From: Holacanthus passer
Taxonomy: Eukaryota > Chordata > Actinopteri > Pomacanthidae
Length of the DNA: 64,000 nt
Reading direction: 5' to 3'
NCBI GenBank assembly: GCA_025331565.1
Contig: JAFREQ010000061.1
Location: 2,137,501-2,201,500 of the forward strand
Below, one piece after another: positions 1-13,093 of this stretch. The notes under the pieces were generated by a model. That model did no database searches and was not told the DNA's origin. It saw only the letters and a list, made by a program, of their open reading frames with translations. Made by a program: the position numbers and the translations under genes. How positions within the stretch are numbered: the stretch's first letter is position 1; the number at the start of each line of letters is the position of its first letter.

Positions 1-33
1 ACATTTATAACTGTAGCATTAAGAATGACTGCT

Positions 34-203
34 TCATCTTTTGGCAGGGCCTGTGTTTTCCAGTGTACATACAGGACCTGCTGGCTGAGACACAACAAAC
101 TGTCTAGCAACAATAACTTCCCCAACTTCTTCAATACATTCATTCCTGAGTTCACTCCTCATGGACACAACAACAGAGACATCTAGTGGTGAGTTCTGGG
201 ATC
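34..203 (-). other. Unidentified open stretch, possible exon or transposon remnant
   Basis: On the minus strand a polypyrimidine stretch ending in TAG near 204 is followed by about 54 open codons to a stop near 37. The encoded peptide (for example EEVGEVIVARQF) does not resemble the expected second exon of mfsd3 and I do not recognise it. It lies inside or beyond the first mfsd3 intron. It could be a terminal exon of an unseen gene or mobile-element debris; coding status is unsupported. The rest of 204-870 shows no gene. Confidence 0.15.
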
Positions 204-871
204 TACATGAGGGCAGGAACACAATTTTAAAGAAGTTCACAATGGGGCAAAAGGGACCATAAAATATATAGAAAATAGAAAATGTCGGACAAACTGATAA
301 ACCAGTCTCCCATTTATAGGTAGACGAGCTGGGAGTGCTCCTACTAACTCTTTTCTGTTTTTCTTTTCATCTCTTTCTTCCTTGGCTGTTGTCCATCATG
401 ATCATTTGGACTCAGTCTGGGCACATAATTAGAGCAACTGCAACACTTGCTGTCAATCACATCAATCTGAAAGCATTTCAATAATCGATTCAACACTTCA
501 GACATTTATTGATCAAAACCTCCTACCATTCTCTGGTTCCAGCCTCTCTAATGTGAGGATTTGCTATTATTATCAATATCATTGTGTTTTGACAATGGTT
601 CAGACAAAACAAGACATTTAAAGACATCATATTAAAAATTAGAATGTGATTGTCATGTATCACTTTTTTGTGACGGTTTATAGATCAAACATTTAACGAA
701 GAAAATAATTGAACAATGAGTCCTAAAAACAAAGTACAGTTTCATCAGGAAAGGTTCAGACATAATACCAGTGTTAATATTAGACCTGGGTCGTAAAGAT
801 ATCAAAATGAACTGTGGTCTCCAGTATTTGAGTAATTTATGATTCTGTTCTTTCTTGTTAATCACACTCAC

Positions 872-1571
872 CTAGTTTGTATGTCAGCACATACAGGACT
901 GTCCAAGGGGTGCCGGGCACCGCCAGCAGCTTCCTCCACACCCTCCATGGCCTCATGGCATCTGCTCCCTGCCCTCCCCTCCTGCTGCCATCTGCCTGCT
1001 GGCCCCTCACAGTCTCATCGTCCAGCACAGGGGCCCCCCACACAAAGAGGGCCACACCTGCGTACACAAACGTCAGCAGCATAAACATGCAGCTCCATCC
1101 AGCCACGTCAATCACAGCCAGGAGCCCACCTCCGGCAAACACCGATCCAGCTTTGTAGCCCACGACTTGGGCTGTGTTGCCCAGTCCAAGCTCCCCACGA
1201 CCTTTCAGCAACCCCACCGCGGCCCCGTCTACAGCAATATCCTGGACGGAGGCCAAGGTATTCATGGCCAACAGGGTTCCTGCTACTCCCCAGATATGTG
1301 CTTCTGGGGCCAGGGCAGCACTGGAGAGGCATGTCAGAGCCAGTCCAGACACCGTCCCCACCAGCCAGCGACGCTTGGTGCCGACCCGGTCCACCAGAGG
1401 GGCCCAGAGCACCTTGAGGACCCAGGGGAAGTAGAGGATCTTGGTGAAGCCGATGCGTGTAAGGGAGTGACCAGCTCCTCTCAGGTAGACAGGAAGCAGG
1501 GAAGACTGGAGACCATAGGGGATGCCCTGGACAAAGTACAGCAGGCCCAGGAAGACTAGTTTGTCATTCAT
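872..1571 (-). CDS. mfsd3: mfsd3, first coding exon (partial gene): major facilitator superfamily domain-containing 3
   Basis: Multi-pass membrane transporter of the acetyl-CoA-transporter-like (SLC33) branch of the major facilitator superfamily; the physiological substrate is poorly known. The exon opens with ATG at 1571 (MNDKLVFLGLLYFVQG) and runs 700 nt to a consensus donor (CTAG|GTGAGT) at 871/872. Family signatures include YGLQSSLLPVYLR, LTRIGFTKILYFPWVLK, WAPLVDRVGTKRRW, the loop MNTLASVQDIAVDG and several hydrophobic helices, giving roughly the N-terminal half. Later exons were not found in 1-870, so the gene continues past the left edge or after a long intron. A probable 5' UTR exon begins near 1679 after a TTTCAG acceptor. 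Length and order match MFSD3; in human it lies on 8q24.3, not beside ANXA1, so its place here is lineage-specific. Confidence 0.88.
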
Positions 1572-1741
1572 GATCTAGCTCCAAAAGTGACCCTCTTTTC
1601 TTTGAGCAGTGGTCCATTGGTCAGGTCATTGTCTTGGATTCTGGTAATGGGGCAGGACTTCAAATGGACTGACTGACCTGAAATGAAAAGACAGAGGCTC
1701 AGTTTTGTTGGTGATGAACTTACAGTCATGCTGTAGAAGTT

Positions 1742-2340
1742 ATGTGGTGGATAGACTTTCACAGCTCCTGTGAGCAGCCTTTAAAGGATGTGACTCTGCT
1801 GCTGCTTTATAGTGTGGATCAGTTATCAGTAACGTTAACCTGGCTAATGTTAGCGCCGCATACTCTAATGACTCACATCTACACAAACATGTTCAATATA
1901 ACGGTGACCATCATCACTTCATTTGTATCGCAACACAAACGTCACTTTGAATCGCTGACAGTTTGCTGACATGCTAACAGCTAAGTTTGACACCAACCTG
2001 ACTGACTAGCAACCGTTAGCTAGCTAGCTTGCCGTCATGCTAAGCTAAGTAAAAGAACAGCTTTAAAACACATTTGTACCGCATGCCAGTCTTATTTGTG
2101 GTTTCGTTGCTGTCAGAAAAATAGCTCAGTATCTCTTATAAGATAAATCTTGATACATACTGGGAGAGAAAGTTGGTTAGCTTAGCGTTAGCAAACCGGA
2201 GAAGCTGCTCCGCTTGTTTATAGTTGTGGTCTGTATGAGCTGTGAGGTTGCCAGGTTCTGTGACAGCGATCCCCCTTCTGCGGATGGCAAAGGCTCTTTT
2301 ATATGTTTTATATGTGTAATGTAAAAAGATTAGTTTAACT
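1742..2340. other. Upstream region of mfsd3, no further gene seen
   Basis: Intergenic sequence upstream of mfsd3. It contains repeated TTAGC/GCTAGC-like words (for example CGTTAGCTAGCTAGC near 2014) but no long open reading frame, no TATA box I would trust and no tRNA-like structure. It probably holds the mfsd3 promoter. Confidence 0.3.
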
Positions 2341-2380
2341 CTAATCTCACTAAAATAAACATTAACTGTACTCTATCACC

Positions 2381-3085
2381 AGTGGAAGTATTCAGATCCT
2401 TTACTTTAAAGTACTAATACCACACTGCAAAAATACTTAAGTAAAAGTATGTAAGTATAATCAGGAAAATGTACTTAAAGTACTCAATGCATAAAAATGT
2501 CCCCTGTGTCTGTTCTAATCTTCTATATTCTCACAGTAGATTATTGCTCCTCATGCATTAATGCAAAAGCCGGATTTTACTGTTGGAGTTTGAGCTGGAG
2601 ATGATTATTTTCAATATGGTTTCATCTGTTGATTATTTATCTTCATCAATCTATTGATTAATTTGGTTTGTAAAAAATTCTGAATATAGTGAGAAATGTC
2701 ACAAGGACCCAGAGCCCAAAGTGACACCTTCAGTGTGTTTGTTTTGTCCAACCAACAGTCCCAATACTCAATATTATTAATAATAAATTAAAATTATTTA
2801 AATTTAAGAAAGACAGTAAATCCCTACATTTGTGATGCTGGAGCCATGAAATGTTTTCATGTGAAGAATTACTTAATCAATGATCAAAATAGTCTCATCA
2901 GCTGTACTATATTGTTACAACAAAGCATCATATTTTACAAACTCAAAAATCTTATTTTCTAAAGTAACTAAAGCTATCAGATAAATGTAGTGGAGTAATA
3001 ATTACAATATTTCCCAAGTACAAGACCTCAAATTTGTGCTTATGTACAATACTTACTACTACTTAGATACAGTACTTTTATATGA
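2381..3085. repeat. GTACTTAAGTA-rich dispersed repeat (probably a non-autonomous hAT-like DNA element), full-length or nearly so
   Basis: The left end (CAGTGGAAGTATTCAGATCC, then ACTTAAGTAAAAGTA words) and the right end (AATGTAGTGGAGTAATAA, then AAGTACAAGACCTC and a run of TACTTACTACTACTT) match a repeat very common in spiny-rayed fishes. Partial copies of the same ends occur at 18386-18515 and 26655-26730. The inner 400 bases are AT-rich with no open frame. The family assignment is from memory of the terminal words, not a search. Confidence 0.6.
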
Positions 3086-3223
3086 TGCTATGTACAAATA
3101 CTAATAGTGAATAAATATTTTGCCAACATTTACAGCTGGTTGGTTCATGTCTGTCTGATATGTGCTGTATGTGCATGTGCAAAGAAACTCAGACCACTCA
3201 GATCAGCCTTCATACAAAAAGCT

Positions 3224-3229
3224 TTTATT
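3224..3229 (-). terminator. Probable poly(A) signal of anxa1 (AATAAA on minus strand)
   Basis: TTTATT on the plus strand reads AATAAA on the minus strand, about 460 nt after the anxa1 stop codon. The intervening sequence would be its 3' UTR. Confidence 0.45.
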
Positions 3230-3688
3230 TGCAAGATGTCCAAGCTCCTTCAAGGATGGGCCTAGTGCTGCCACTGAATATGAATCTATATGACACATGA
3301 TGATCTGTTCACATCTGTCAGCAGCTGCACGGTCATCTGTCGGCTTCTCTTCAAGCCACCAGTTATGAGAAATGTAATGTGAAGCTAAATCTGTCCCGGA
3401 GCGTTGGTCCACTGGCAAACTGCTGCCAGATCTATGCTGTATAAGAGTGCTGGAATGAAAAGGAATAACTTTAATCTATCTGCTGAAGCAGTGCCGTTCC
3501 ATGTTAATCTTTGCTCATTGCTGTTAATATCTTCTACATGTCATGACGGTCATAAAGAAAGACAGTCTCGTCATTTCTCCACGAGAGCGTAGGGCACAAT
3601 ATGTGTCAAGAGATTATAGGTGATTTTCCACAGCTGGACTTGCTGCCGGAGCTTCAGTTGTATCAGCCTTGATCCCATTGACTGGCTC

Positions 3689-6600
3689 TTAGTTGTCACC
3701 CCCGCAGAGAGCGAGCAGAATCTTCTCATAGTCTCCTTTAGTGTCATCCTGAAGGAAAGAAAAGACATATGTATCCCACAAAAAAACCCTGAGCAGTTCT
3801 GACATCTAGGATGAGTTTAATGTTGTTTTCAGTGGTCAGATGTTTGCTCACCAGAATTTCCTGATGGAGTGTTTTGCCATATTTTCTCTTGTACTCCTCC
3901 TTGATCCGCTTCATGTCGATTTCGGAGCGGGACACCATGATGCGGGTCAGGATGGATTTGCGGGTTCCTTTACCCTGAAGGGCAGAAAAGTGTGAGTCAG
4001 AGAAGGTCTTGGGCAGCAGGCACATTATCCTGCATGTGTGTTTTTATACTTTGTGAGTAGTATCCTATACATACTGTACCTTCATGGCCAAGTAGAGCTT
4101 CTCAGCAAAGAACGCAGCTCTGCTTCCAGCACACTTCACTATGGTTGTTAAAAAAAGTTCAATTTTAAATCTGTGTATAAATCACTGAATGGTTGCTCAG
4201 GTAATAAAGTTTGAGTTGAAGTTTGTGCCTTTACCTACTGCTGTGAGACAACTTTCAATGTCTCCCTTCATCTCCAGGTCGATAGCTTTGGCCACGTCCA
4301 CTTTGCTGTACTTTGAGTACCTCTCGAATACTGAAGAGGAGGAAGAGGTGGAAGAGTGTCATATAGGAACAAACATTCAGAGACAGATTCTACTGAACAG
4401 GACAGCGAGCCACCTCACCTTTAAGGAGATGGGCGGCGCTCCTGGTGGTGAGGATCTCGATGAAGACGGAGCAGTCTTTGCCCTTCCTCCCCTCCCCGGC
4501 CTCGTACAGAGCCCTGGCATCGCTGTCAATCAGCGGCTCTGAAACCCCTTCAGTCCTGCCGGCCTGTGATGAAGACAAAGAGCAACTTCACAGTGCTGAA
4601 CACGACCAACAGAAATAGAAAATGATGGGAAGAGATTCATGATTAGAATCTTTGTTATTCTGCTTACTTAATGCATCCTTGTGCTGTGAATGAATAACTG
4701 TCTTATTACAGCATGAAACGCTCACCATGAGACAGAAAGCAAGTGTGGACACATACAAACCTTGCAGAGTGCAAGCAGGGCCGTCCTGAACTCTCCACTA
4801 GTGTCAGACTTGATGTCATCCTCCAGGTCCTTCTTGTATTCTTGGAAAAGAAATCACAAGATTAAAATCAAGGATATAAAATTATATTGAACATCTGAAA
4901 ATACAGTTTCACAGTTTCAAGTGCTTTCTTAAATGTTAAAAACCCTGGCTCATGTCCCAGAGGCTGTAATGTTCCCACTGTCACATGTTGTATCACTTCT
5001 ATTTCCAAACACTAGTTTTATGAAACTGAAGCTTGTTGCTTAAAATCCGCTGGCACGCACCCTGCTTGTAGACTTTCTTTATATCCAGGATCTCACTGTT
5101 GATTCTAGAAGCCAAAATCTCTATCAGGGTGTCCTCGTCTGTTCCCAGACCCTGAGAGAGAGCACAGATAGATTGATGCAGCGAAAGAGCCTTTATTCTT
5201 CACTGGTCCAACTCAAACAAGACACACCTACGACCCCCCTGTTCAGGCCACAGTGCATGAATACGTGGAAGTGGGTGTATGTGATTGCGCACCAAAAATA
5301 ACAGATGATGGTGAGGCCAAAGCATTAGAGCCATTTATGCATTGATATCAGTGTTCGTTTTAAGTTAAATTGTCACCTTCATAGCCAGTTTCAGCTGCTG
5401 GGCATCGTACTGGGCCGGCGTTTTCAGCAGAGCCAACACAACATCCTCCAGATCTCCCTTCAGAGCGTTCTTCAGTGCTGAGTCCAGAGGCTGCCACGAG
5501 TAAGTACAGTGTTTGAGAGCATGTAATCATGTGTGTGAACCTCATTGCTGTGAACATCTTTGTGTCGTTCTCGTCACCTTGCCGCTGGCCTGCTGGTAGG
5601 CCTCTTTGATCTGCTGCCTCTGCTCGTTGCTCCTCTTCACCAGAATCTCGATGATGGTGTTTTCATCCACACCTGCACAAAGGACGTGTTGTTAAGCAAA
5701 ATCATCACATACAGAGATAAATATATCATTCAGTGATTCAGAGATTTTAGTTCTTATAGTATTGTAATTTCTGACTTCAGTGCAAGAGCCCACACACAGA
5801 GAAGAGTGAGACTGCATGACGACCAGCAGATGGTGTTAAAGTTCTTTCAGCCAGCATGTCATATACCAAACAGGGACACATTGTACAGCCAAGACATGTT
5901 CACACTCGCTCCAAAGCCTCCCTGCTTGCATCTCAACTTCACCTTTCGTTTTGATGGCCTTGTCCAGGACGGCTGCATCTCCGCTGGGGGTGAAGTTGGG
6001 CGCTGCAGTCACCGTCCCCTCCTTCTTCTGGACCTGAGAGACACACCACCAAGTACATGATGTGCTCTGAGAACTGCATTTTTAAAATGCCTGAGATGTC
6101 TTTTCTCCCTTTACACAGTTCATCTATCCTCTATCTTAACATATAAAAAAGTCATAAAACAAGATAATTGTGACAGACTTGATGCCCCCTGTGTCCCAGG
6201 AGTCTCTGCCCCGACACCTCCAGGCTCCAGAGATGATTTAACTTTAAAAGCCTGAACACACCCCTTTTGGACTGAACTCAAAGATAACAGGAGAGTCAGA
6301 GAGCACAGACTGAAATCATGCAGGATAATCTTGTGCAACTTTCCCTCATTAACAAACAGGGGAAAGCAGAAGTTGCATTTTGTTCTTTTTGCAGAGTTTA
6401 TAAAGGGAGGGGCTCAAATTCCTGCTCCTGTGAGTCACACACTCACAAGACTTAGTGTGGTCATCTTTCTCATCGCACATAATCTTTATAGTCCAGGCTC
6501 CTTTTCATTTTAATAACATGTCTCATCTGATCCTAGTCTCTCCTTGTTCCTCCCTCAACTTCCCACTCATTCATTCTTCTCCCTCTTGCCCCTCCACACG

Positions 6601-6791
6601 TCTCTCTCTTTGCCTCGCTCTAAACTCTGCCTGATAAAATTTTTCCACCCGAACATACCACAGGAAGGGAAAAAAAGGAAAAACAGAGTGGTTGGCCTTA
6701 GCGACTGGAACAGAACCACAGAGTTACATACTGAGTCATCGGGCATGCCCAGATAGACGGTCTGCTGCAAGAAGGCATCGACGAAAGACAT
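3689..6791 (-). CDS. anxa1: anxa1, annexin A1 (11 coding exons, 337 aa)
   Basis: Calcium-dependent phospholipid-binding protein; in other vertebrates it acts in membrane repair, trafficking and anti-inflammatory signalling. Coding exons (minus): 6791-6732, 6033-5943, 5672-5578, 5490-5377, 5151-5061, 4840-4761, 4563-4419, 4330-4235, 4138-4080, 3974-3852, 3748-3689. They total 1014 nt with every junction in frame and GT/AG. The N-terminal helix MSFVDAFLQQTVYLG is the A1-type tail. Four annexin repeats follow with KGVDENTIIEIL, GLGTDEDTLIEILASR, IDSDARALYEAG and GKGTRKSILTRIMVSRSEID. The end is GDYEKILLALCGGDN. Repeat III and the LYEAG...LTTRS stretch point to ANXA1 rather than ANXA2. Human ANXA1 has separate 57- and 94-nt exons where this gene has one 145-nt exon (4563-4419). 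The start is the only ATG before the conserved tail. Confidence 0.95.
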
Positions 6792-6814
6792 GGTGGGACA
6801 CTGGAGTCTGTCTG

Positions 6815-6911
6815 CAAGAGAGAGAGAAGAAAAGAGAAAAGAAGAGAAGAGAAGAGAAGAAAAGAAGAGAAGAAGAGGAGAGGAGAAGAGAAGAGAAGAG
6901 AAGAGAAGAGA
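6815..6911 (+). repeat. Polypurine (GAAGA/GAGAA)n tract
   Basis: About 95 consecutive bases of A and G only, mostly GAAGAGAAGA units. It lies immediately upstream of the acceptor of the first coding anxa1 exon, so on the transcribed strand it is a very long polypyrimidine run before a CAG acceptor. Confidence 0.85.
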
Positions 6912-7502
6912 CAATGTCAGAGAAGAGGAGTATTAAAAAGTATTCTGCAGGTCTGATGTGACAAAGAATGAAGGATCTGGGGATAAAATAAAGTCCACTC
7001 AACATTTTGTTGTTCAAAGAAGACATGATCACTCTCTTATTGATTCAACTGTCCTGGCAGAGTTCTTATCTATTAAACTTGTCAGCAAAGGAAAGAAAGA
7101 AAGAAAAGATTTTTGTCTTTCCTTCATCCTCTCCTGAGCTGCACAAACCTCTGTGTATTTATTGAAGGTTTATGTTAGGTGGTTTTCCATAATGACAAGC
7201 ATGTGCAGACGGCTTGGCCACACCCACACCCAGCTCTAATATAACATACAGAATACTGCAGGATAGATTATAGATCCTTTAATCTTCATGTTTAATTTCT
7301 AATTAAACCAGCTCAACACTTTACTTGTGTTATACATGTGAATCCAGAAATTGCTGCAGCTGTTTTTCCAACCACACCCTCAAAGATTGCATTAAAATAA
7401 GTGGAGACATAAAGCTTCACATCTGGTGCCAAACTTCACCAAACTCTCAAAACATAAAAGCTGGAGAGCAGATTTCAGATTTCTATAGAAGGAAAAAGTC
7501 TT

Positions 7503-7545
7503 ACCTTGAGGCTGAAGGGAAGAAGTTTGTCTCACTGAGGTTCCA
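7503..7545 (-). other. anxa1: Probable 5' UTR exon of anxa1
   Basis: On the minus strand the stretch ends CTTCAGCCTCAAG|GTAAGAC, a strong donor, and lies about 30 nt below a TATA box. It has no ATG, matching the annexin arrangement of a non-coding first exon. The start is estimated only from TATA spacing. Confidence 0.5.
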
Positions 7546-7571
7546 GGGGCGTAGTCGAGACACAGGCAGTG

Positions 7572-7579
7572 TATTTATA
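7572..7579 (-). promoter_or_regulatory. TATA box of anxa1 promoter (TATAAATA)
   Basis: The minus strand reads ATGAGTATAAATACACTG. It is placed about 30 nt upstream of the putative untranslated first exon of anxa1. Confidence 0.55.
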
Positions 7580-7599
7580 CTCATGACAAACCCCACCTA

Positions 7600-10130
7600 G
7601 TAACGGGTCCGGCCCAGAACCTCCTCCACAGCTGCCATTGGACTGAGCAGCAGCCACAGCAGAGAGTGTTGGAACAGCTTCTCCTGCACATTTTAAACAC
7701 TCAGACTGCTACTTAAAAACATATGCTGATCAAGTTTCAGGTCGTAATCTTTCATAAAAAAGGGGATCTCATGGAAAATCACTCATACCCACAATACATC
7801 TGGGGGAGTTTTATTAAGTTCTAAGATAAATCTTGACACATTATTTTTTTTATTAAGTTTATAAGTTTCTGATGACTCAATTCATTGTACTTTCATATTT
7901 TTGTGCTTAATGCAACACTCATATATTATTATTCCCATATATTTTTTAGTTTATTATAATGTTTAATTTGCTATGTTGATTATTATCTATTAACTTTTAT
8001 TTTCCGAGATTCATATTACTCATAGAGGAACTTTGATTTTGAGGTTTATTCTTATTTTAGACATTTGAATTTTACTTTTAAAGGTTTAGTGAAGAAAACA
8101 AGCTTTAATGATAATTTTGCTGAACATTTTTAGCAGAGTAGTTTAAGGCTCTATCAGTCAGTATCTGGGGCTTATTTGCTTCTATTGATGTGTTTGGTGG
8201 AAGCTCAGTGCAGATAAGCACTAACATGTCTTACCAACACTGTATTCATGTGGTGTTTATGGTTTATCTGGATGCAGGTTTTTTTCATGTGTTCCTCCAG
8301 CTCCACGGGTAAAGTTTTCACTGCTGGAGTTCAGTATATTCTCTATTGACATTCCTGCTGTTATCTCTTCCCTTGCAAAAATGTCATCAGGAGGTTCCTT
8401 GAAACAGCAACTGAAACCATGTTTATTGATCTGTGGAGCCCCTGAGCCATGTTCCCGTACACCTCAGGATTGCAGTACCTGTATGGAAGACAAAGACCGC
8501 CTCAACATTCCCCAAAAGAGTCTCTGGTGTGATGAGGTCATGAGTTTTTTCAAGGTGTGGCGTGTTGTCATGGGAGCACAGCCAGGGCCTGACGCTACCT
8601 GCAGCCTACGTGCCTCGACACAGGGTGATGCTTTCAGACAAGAGATTAACAGCCAGGCCCCCGACACATGTGGCTGCATCATCCGAGCACAGTCATACTT
8701 TGTCATCACGCCGTCGGTGATGATCCAAACAATCAAGACCTCACAGGCCTTCGATGACGTCCATATAAATGTTTGTCATGTATCAACCTTTTCCCATTGT
8801 GATCAGCTTATATGTGTGTTTTTTATTCGTTGAAGCTGACGGGCAAGTGATGCTGTGTTCATCCACAGAGGAATTATGATCAGAGCAGGGTTTGGATTGT
8901 GAAAAAGGAACGAGGGCACAAAGCTGTATTTTCATTAAAGTGGCATCATGGGTGGATTTATCTCTAAGGTGTGTTAAACAGATGCTCACTCTGTGATCCA
9001 ACAATGAGTCTCCTGGTCTAAAAAACAAAGGAAATCCTCATAGGAGGGCTGGGCCAAGAATAACAGAGCAAGAGAGTGCAATAGCTTTAATCAGCAGCAG
9101 CAATGACCATGAAACTGATTTTATTTCACAAAGGTGAATCAACACTAAGCAGCAAATAGATCATATAAACCTGAACGTCTGATCTCTTCATCACAGCAAA
9201 CCTGCATGAAGATCATTTCCTGATATTCCTCAGTGCAGTTCAGATGGATGTAGGTGACCTGGTGTGGGCGTGTGTGAGGGTCGCCGGGAAAACAAACACA
9301 AACAGGAGAGACGGAGTGAAGTGTGTGTATACACTACATGTGTGTGTGTGTGTGAGTGTGAAAGAGCATCTAGTTACAATCTCTATCTTACACACGGGAA
9401 ACCTGAGGACTGTTTGGGGCATCTTTTTACCAGCAGGCTCTGTGGGGGTATGAGCCAGTACCTGGTGAAACTCCATCTCTGCAGGTTTAATATTTAAAGA
9501 CTGTTGAGAGTTTGGTTCCCCTTAGAGATCAGGACCGATGCGTCCTCGCGCTCCTGGTCAGCAAAGCTGCACACAAGCTGCACTGAATCACACAGGAGGG
9601 ATCTGATCTGCTCCCAGACCAGGTAGTCCTTTTATCATCAAGTCTTCTTCTATTCTGAAGTCATGTTTCTACTCTCTTGTGTGTTTTCTGATTAATTCAT
9701 TTGTATATTTCAGATTGTATAGATGAGTTTCATGGCAGTGTAGCTCAGTTTGTAATTTCAGTTTTCAGTCAGTTCAAATCACTTTATTCAGTAAAAGAAC
9801 AGGCATTGGGCCAATCCCTGACAAGTGCGATCTAAGATTTGTTCTCATATGGCACCGTGAAATCAGAGAATTTGAAAAACAAAAAGGAGACACACACTTA
9901 AACTTTGGGATTTTCTGTTTTTCCTGTTGAGAAGCTCATGGTAGCTCGGAGAGGCTGACGAGAGGATTACGGTCTCTGAGTGAATCTGCTGCGTGAGCTT
10001 TATGACATCTGCAAATAGTTTGAGGGTTGAACAAGAGTTCATCATGTAGATTAAAATATTTGGGGATTTTCAATTGCATATGAATTAAATCTTTGTGGCT
10101 TTAAAATGATTTTAACCCTGTTTTCTCTGC
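7600..10130. other. Intergenic region between anxa1 and the kinesin gene
   Basis: The two genes are divergently transcribed from this 2.5-kb stretch. I see no convincing exon with coding character. A short (TG)n lies near 9341-9355. A possible non-coding first exon of the kinesin ends at CCAG|GTAGTC near 9622. The rest is AT-rich, unremarkable sequence. Confidence 0.35.
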
Positions 10131-10142
10131 AGATTTATATAC

Positions 10143-11077
10143 ATGATGTATGTGAACTCTTCTGCAACTGAGAGCGGCTCTTATTCACTGACCTTCCTGG
10201 GAAAGAAAGTCGGCAGACATCGCTCTGTGGCCCCTGCAGGCAAACAACGTGAGTGTAAAACACCCTGCATGGTGGTAATGAGATTCTTATCTTAATTTCT
10301 GTATCAGATATCAGGTTAAATGTTGTAGAAGAAGCTGCTCAGAGTGAAGTTAGACAAAGTTAGATGAGGTTTAAATATTTCAGCTGCTTGGCTGCCTCCG
10401 TAACATTTTGTTCCTGGCAGGGTCTGATGGAGACCAGGCTATGAAGGCCAGCCGGGGTCCACTAGAACCAGACCTGCGAGCACATATGCTAACAAACCAC
10501 CATACACACACTATTTACCATCAGCATCAAAACAGCTGGTGTCACTCGAGCTGTTGCAGAAATGTTTTGTGTGGTTTGTCTGTATTCTCATCGCTTACAT
10601 GCAAAGGTCTGTGGGATCTTATGAGATATGTAAGGACTGGCCTCATGCCTACATTATGTCACTCTGAGCTCCACCATCTTCTGTCCAGATGTTTTCTATA
10701 TCTGAAAGCCGAAAGCTCCTGCTGCAGCTTCTTCATCTGAACTGGTCGTCTTCACCTACGTCCATCCATGTTATTTTTTTATCTCCATGTATTGCAATAG
10801 TTTTGTTTGGCGTCCATTAAGTATCATCTGAATTTTCTTTCATATTTTGCACCATCTGCATGTTTTCTCAGGTGCCTGGGAGGCGACTAACATGTCTACC
10901 TGCCCCGAGGACCCCGTGGTGTCCTTACGGCCTGGACGGGTCCCAGCAGTAGCCCAGGTGCTGGAGGATTTACCGGGCAGCGTACCAGAGCAGAGGGACG
11001 AGAGGCCGTGTCCAATAATTCACAACACACAGTTTGACCAGCATGAGCATGGCACAGCAGGTCAGACCAGGAACCCC

Positions 11078-11116
<39 letters not shown>

Positions 11117-11797
11117 ACAAACACACAAACACATGCAATCATGGAGATGTAAACTGTGGTTTTCATAATTCCTTGCAGACAATAAAACATATAAAGCCTT
11201 CAGATTCTGCCTGTGTTCAAGTTCAGACAGAATCAGAGTGTTTTCTCTTCTACCAACTTCTCTCTGAAATTCCTGACATAATTTCTGTTTCTCTACTAAA
11301 AGGTGTTTCTGGGACGAAAGTAACAGCACGACGACACGCCCACATTCCTGTATGAGGAAACAAAGAGGGGAGAGGGTGGGATGGGAATGTGAGAGACAGA
11401 GAGTGATGAAATATTCAGAGGGGGAGACATATTATGCAATGTGTCAATATTTTAGAGAGGCTCGACTGCACTGAGAGATTAACTTGAAAGTGACAATAAA
11501 CAGGGACTAAATACTTAGATAAGCAGAAAACTAACATAATTAATGATGATCTGTGTTTTCAGTGTAACATTCAGAAGTGTAAATATACCATAAACTGCAT
11601 GTTAATCACTCATAAAGATGTAAAACATGTTTTAAATCAAATAAATAAGATGTAAATGTTTTCATGAGATTTTTGTGTTTTATTTAAAGACTGCATCCAT
11701 TTAAATGCAAATAAAATGATAAATGCATTATAAAGAGTGTGTTTGGTACAAATCAGTTTTCCATTGGAAATCTTTATTTTGACATTATCCGGTTTCT

Positions 11798-11833
<36 letters not shown>

Positions 11834-13054
11834 CTATGACCTCCAGCACCCAATAAACTATGTAATGAGTTTGACACTCATTTAATATGATTATGTAATT
11901 GAATATTTGCAGTTCAGAAGCTAATTCTCTGGATTGCTCTGGAATACTTTTGTTTTTCTCAGGGGATCCTTCTTGTTTTACAGATAGCATGAAATATGAA
12001 CAGAGCAGAACTATCGCACCTTGTTGAACAGATAAAAATCACAAAACTACTTACCAGTAAAATAAGTCTGTTAACTATATTCATATGAATATGTTTCAAA
12101 TTGTGGTGACTTAAGTTGCTACTGTCTATTATTAATGTGCATGTGGTGCAGTGTTCTCCAACATTTGCTTCACTGTCCAAGCTGTCATTCATCACAAAAC
12201 CCTGTGGATGAAGAGGTGGGCTGCGTTCAGGCGCTGGATCGGGGCTGATCACAGGAAACACGTCGGACAAGAGGTCAACCGAGGTGCTGTCAGATCGTAA
12301 AGAAATATGTGGAGGAGCAGGGATGATAGTGTGTGTGGAGGGGAGGTGGGGTCCCAGTGGAGAGGGACGATGATGATGATGAGGTTGGAAGATACACAGA
12401 AGCTGTGGAGGTTTAGATTACTACTGACCAACACTTTTCCAGCGTACCTGCTCTGAACTGAATGTGATTTACAGCATGTTATTTCTGCAGGTTCGTCAGA
12501 ATCTCAGCTGTCTGACAGCAGCGATGCAGATCAAGCTCAGAGGTCACAAGACGTCAAGATCTATATCCCCTACGAGTCAGCTGAACTCTGCGTCACTCAG
12601 GTGAAAGAATGAGCAGAAACACTGTTTCTCCCACAAGGTTTTATTTATACCAGAATCTATAATCAGTATATTATGCAAACTACCAGGGTCAGAGTGGATA
12701 AAATAACCTTTATTTTAAATAACCTTTATTTTATCTGATAAAACAGCAACATGTGACTTCAAGCTGTGTCCAATTGTTCTGTGAGATGCACAGAGACACA
12801 CAATGAAGACACTGTCCGACACTGTGCTGTGTTCTCTCTCAGGCTCACATGGCTGCCCTGATGCTGCCGGTGTGACCCTGCGAGGCTTCTGATCGTAAAG
12901 TGCCACCAGGCAGTTTGTAAGTGAAGTGTTTTTGTGTCGTATGCACAGATAGCTGAGGACATGGAGGCAATGAAGAGGAGACATCTGGAAGTGATGCAGG
13001 AGCTGGAGGAGAACTTTCAGATCACAGCACGAGAGAACCAGGTGAGGAGGCATA

Positions 13055-13093
<39 letters not shown>

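Noticed and set aside
8381..8833. A 150-codon open frame between anxa1 and the kinesin
   Set aside because: No recognisable domain, no splice signals or promoter, and an equally open frame on the other strand; composition like the surrounding intergenic DNA.
9240..9497. Several overlapping open frames on both strands
   Set aside because: Driven by TG/CA-rich sequence; no conserved motif.
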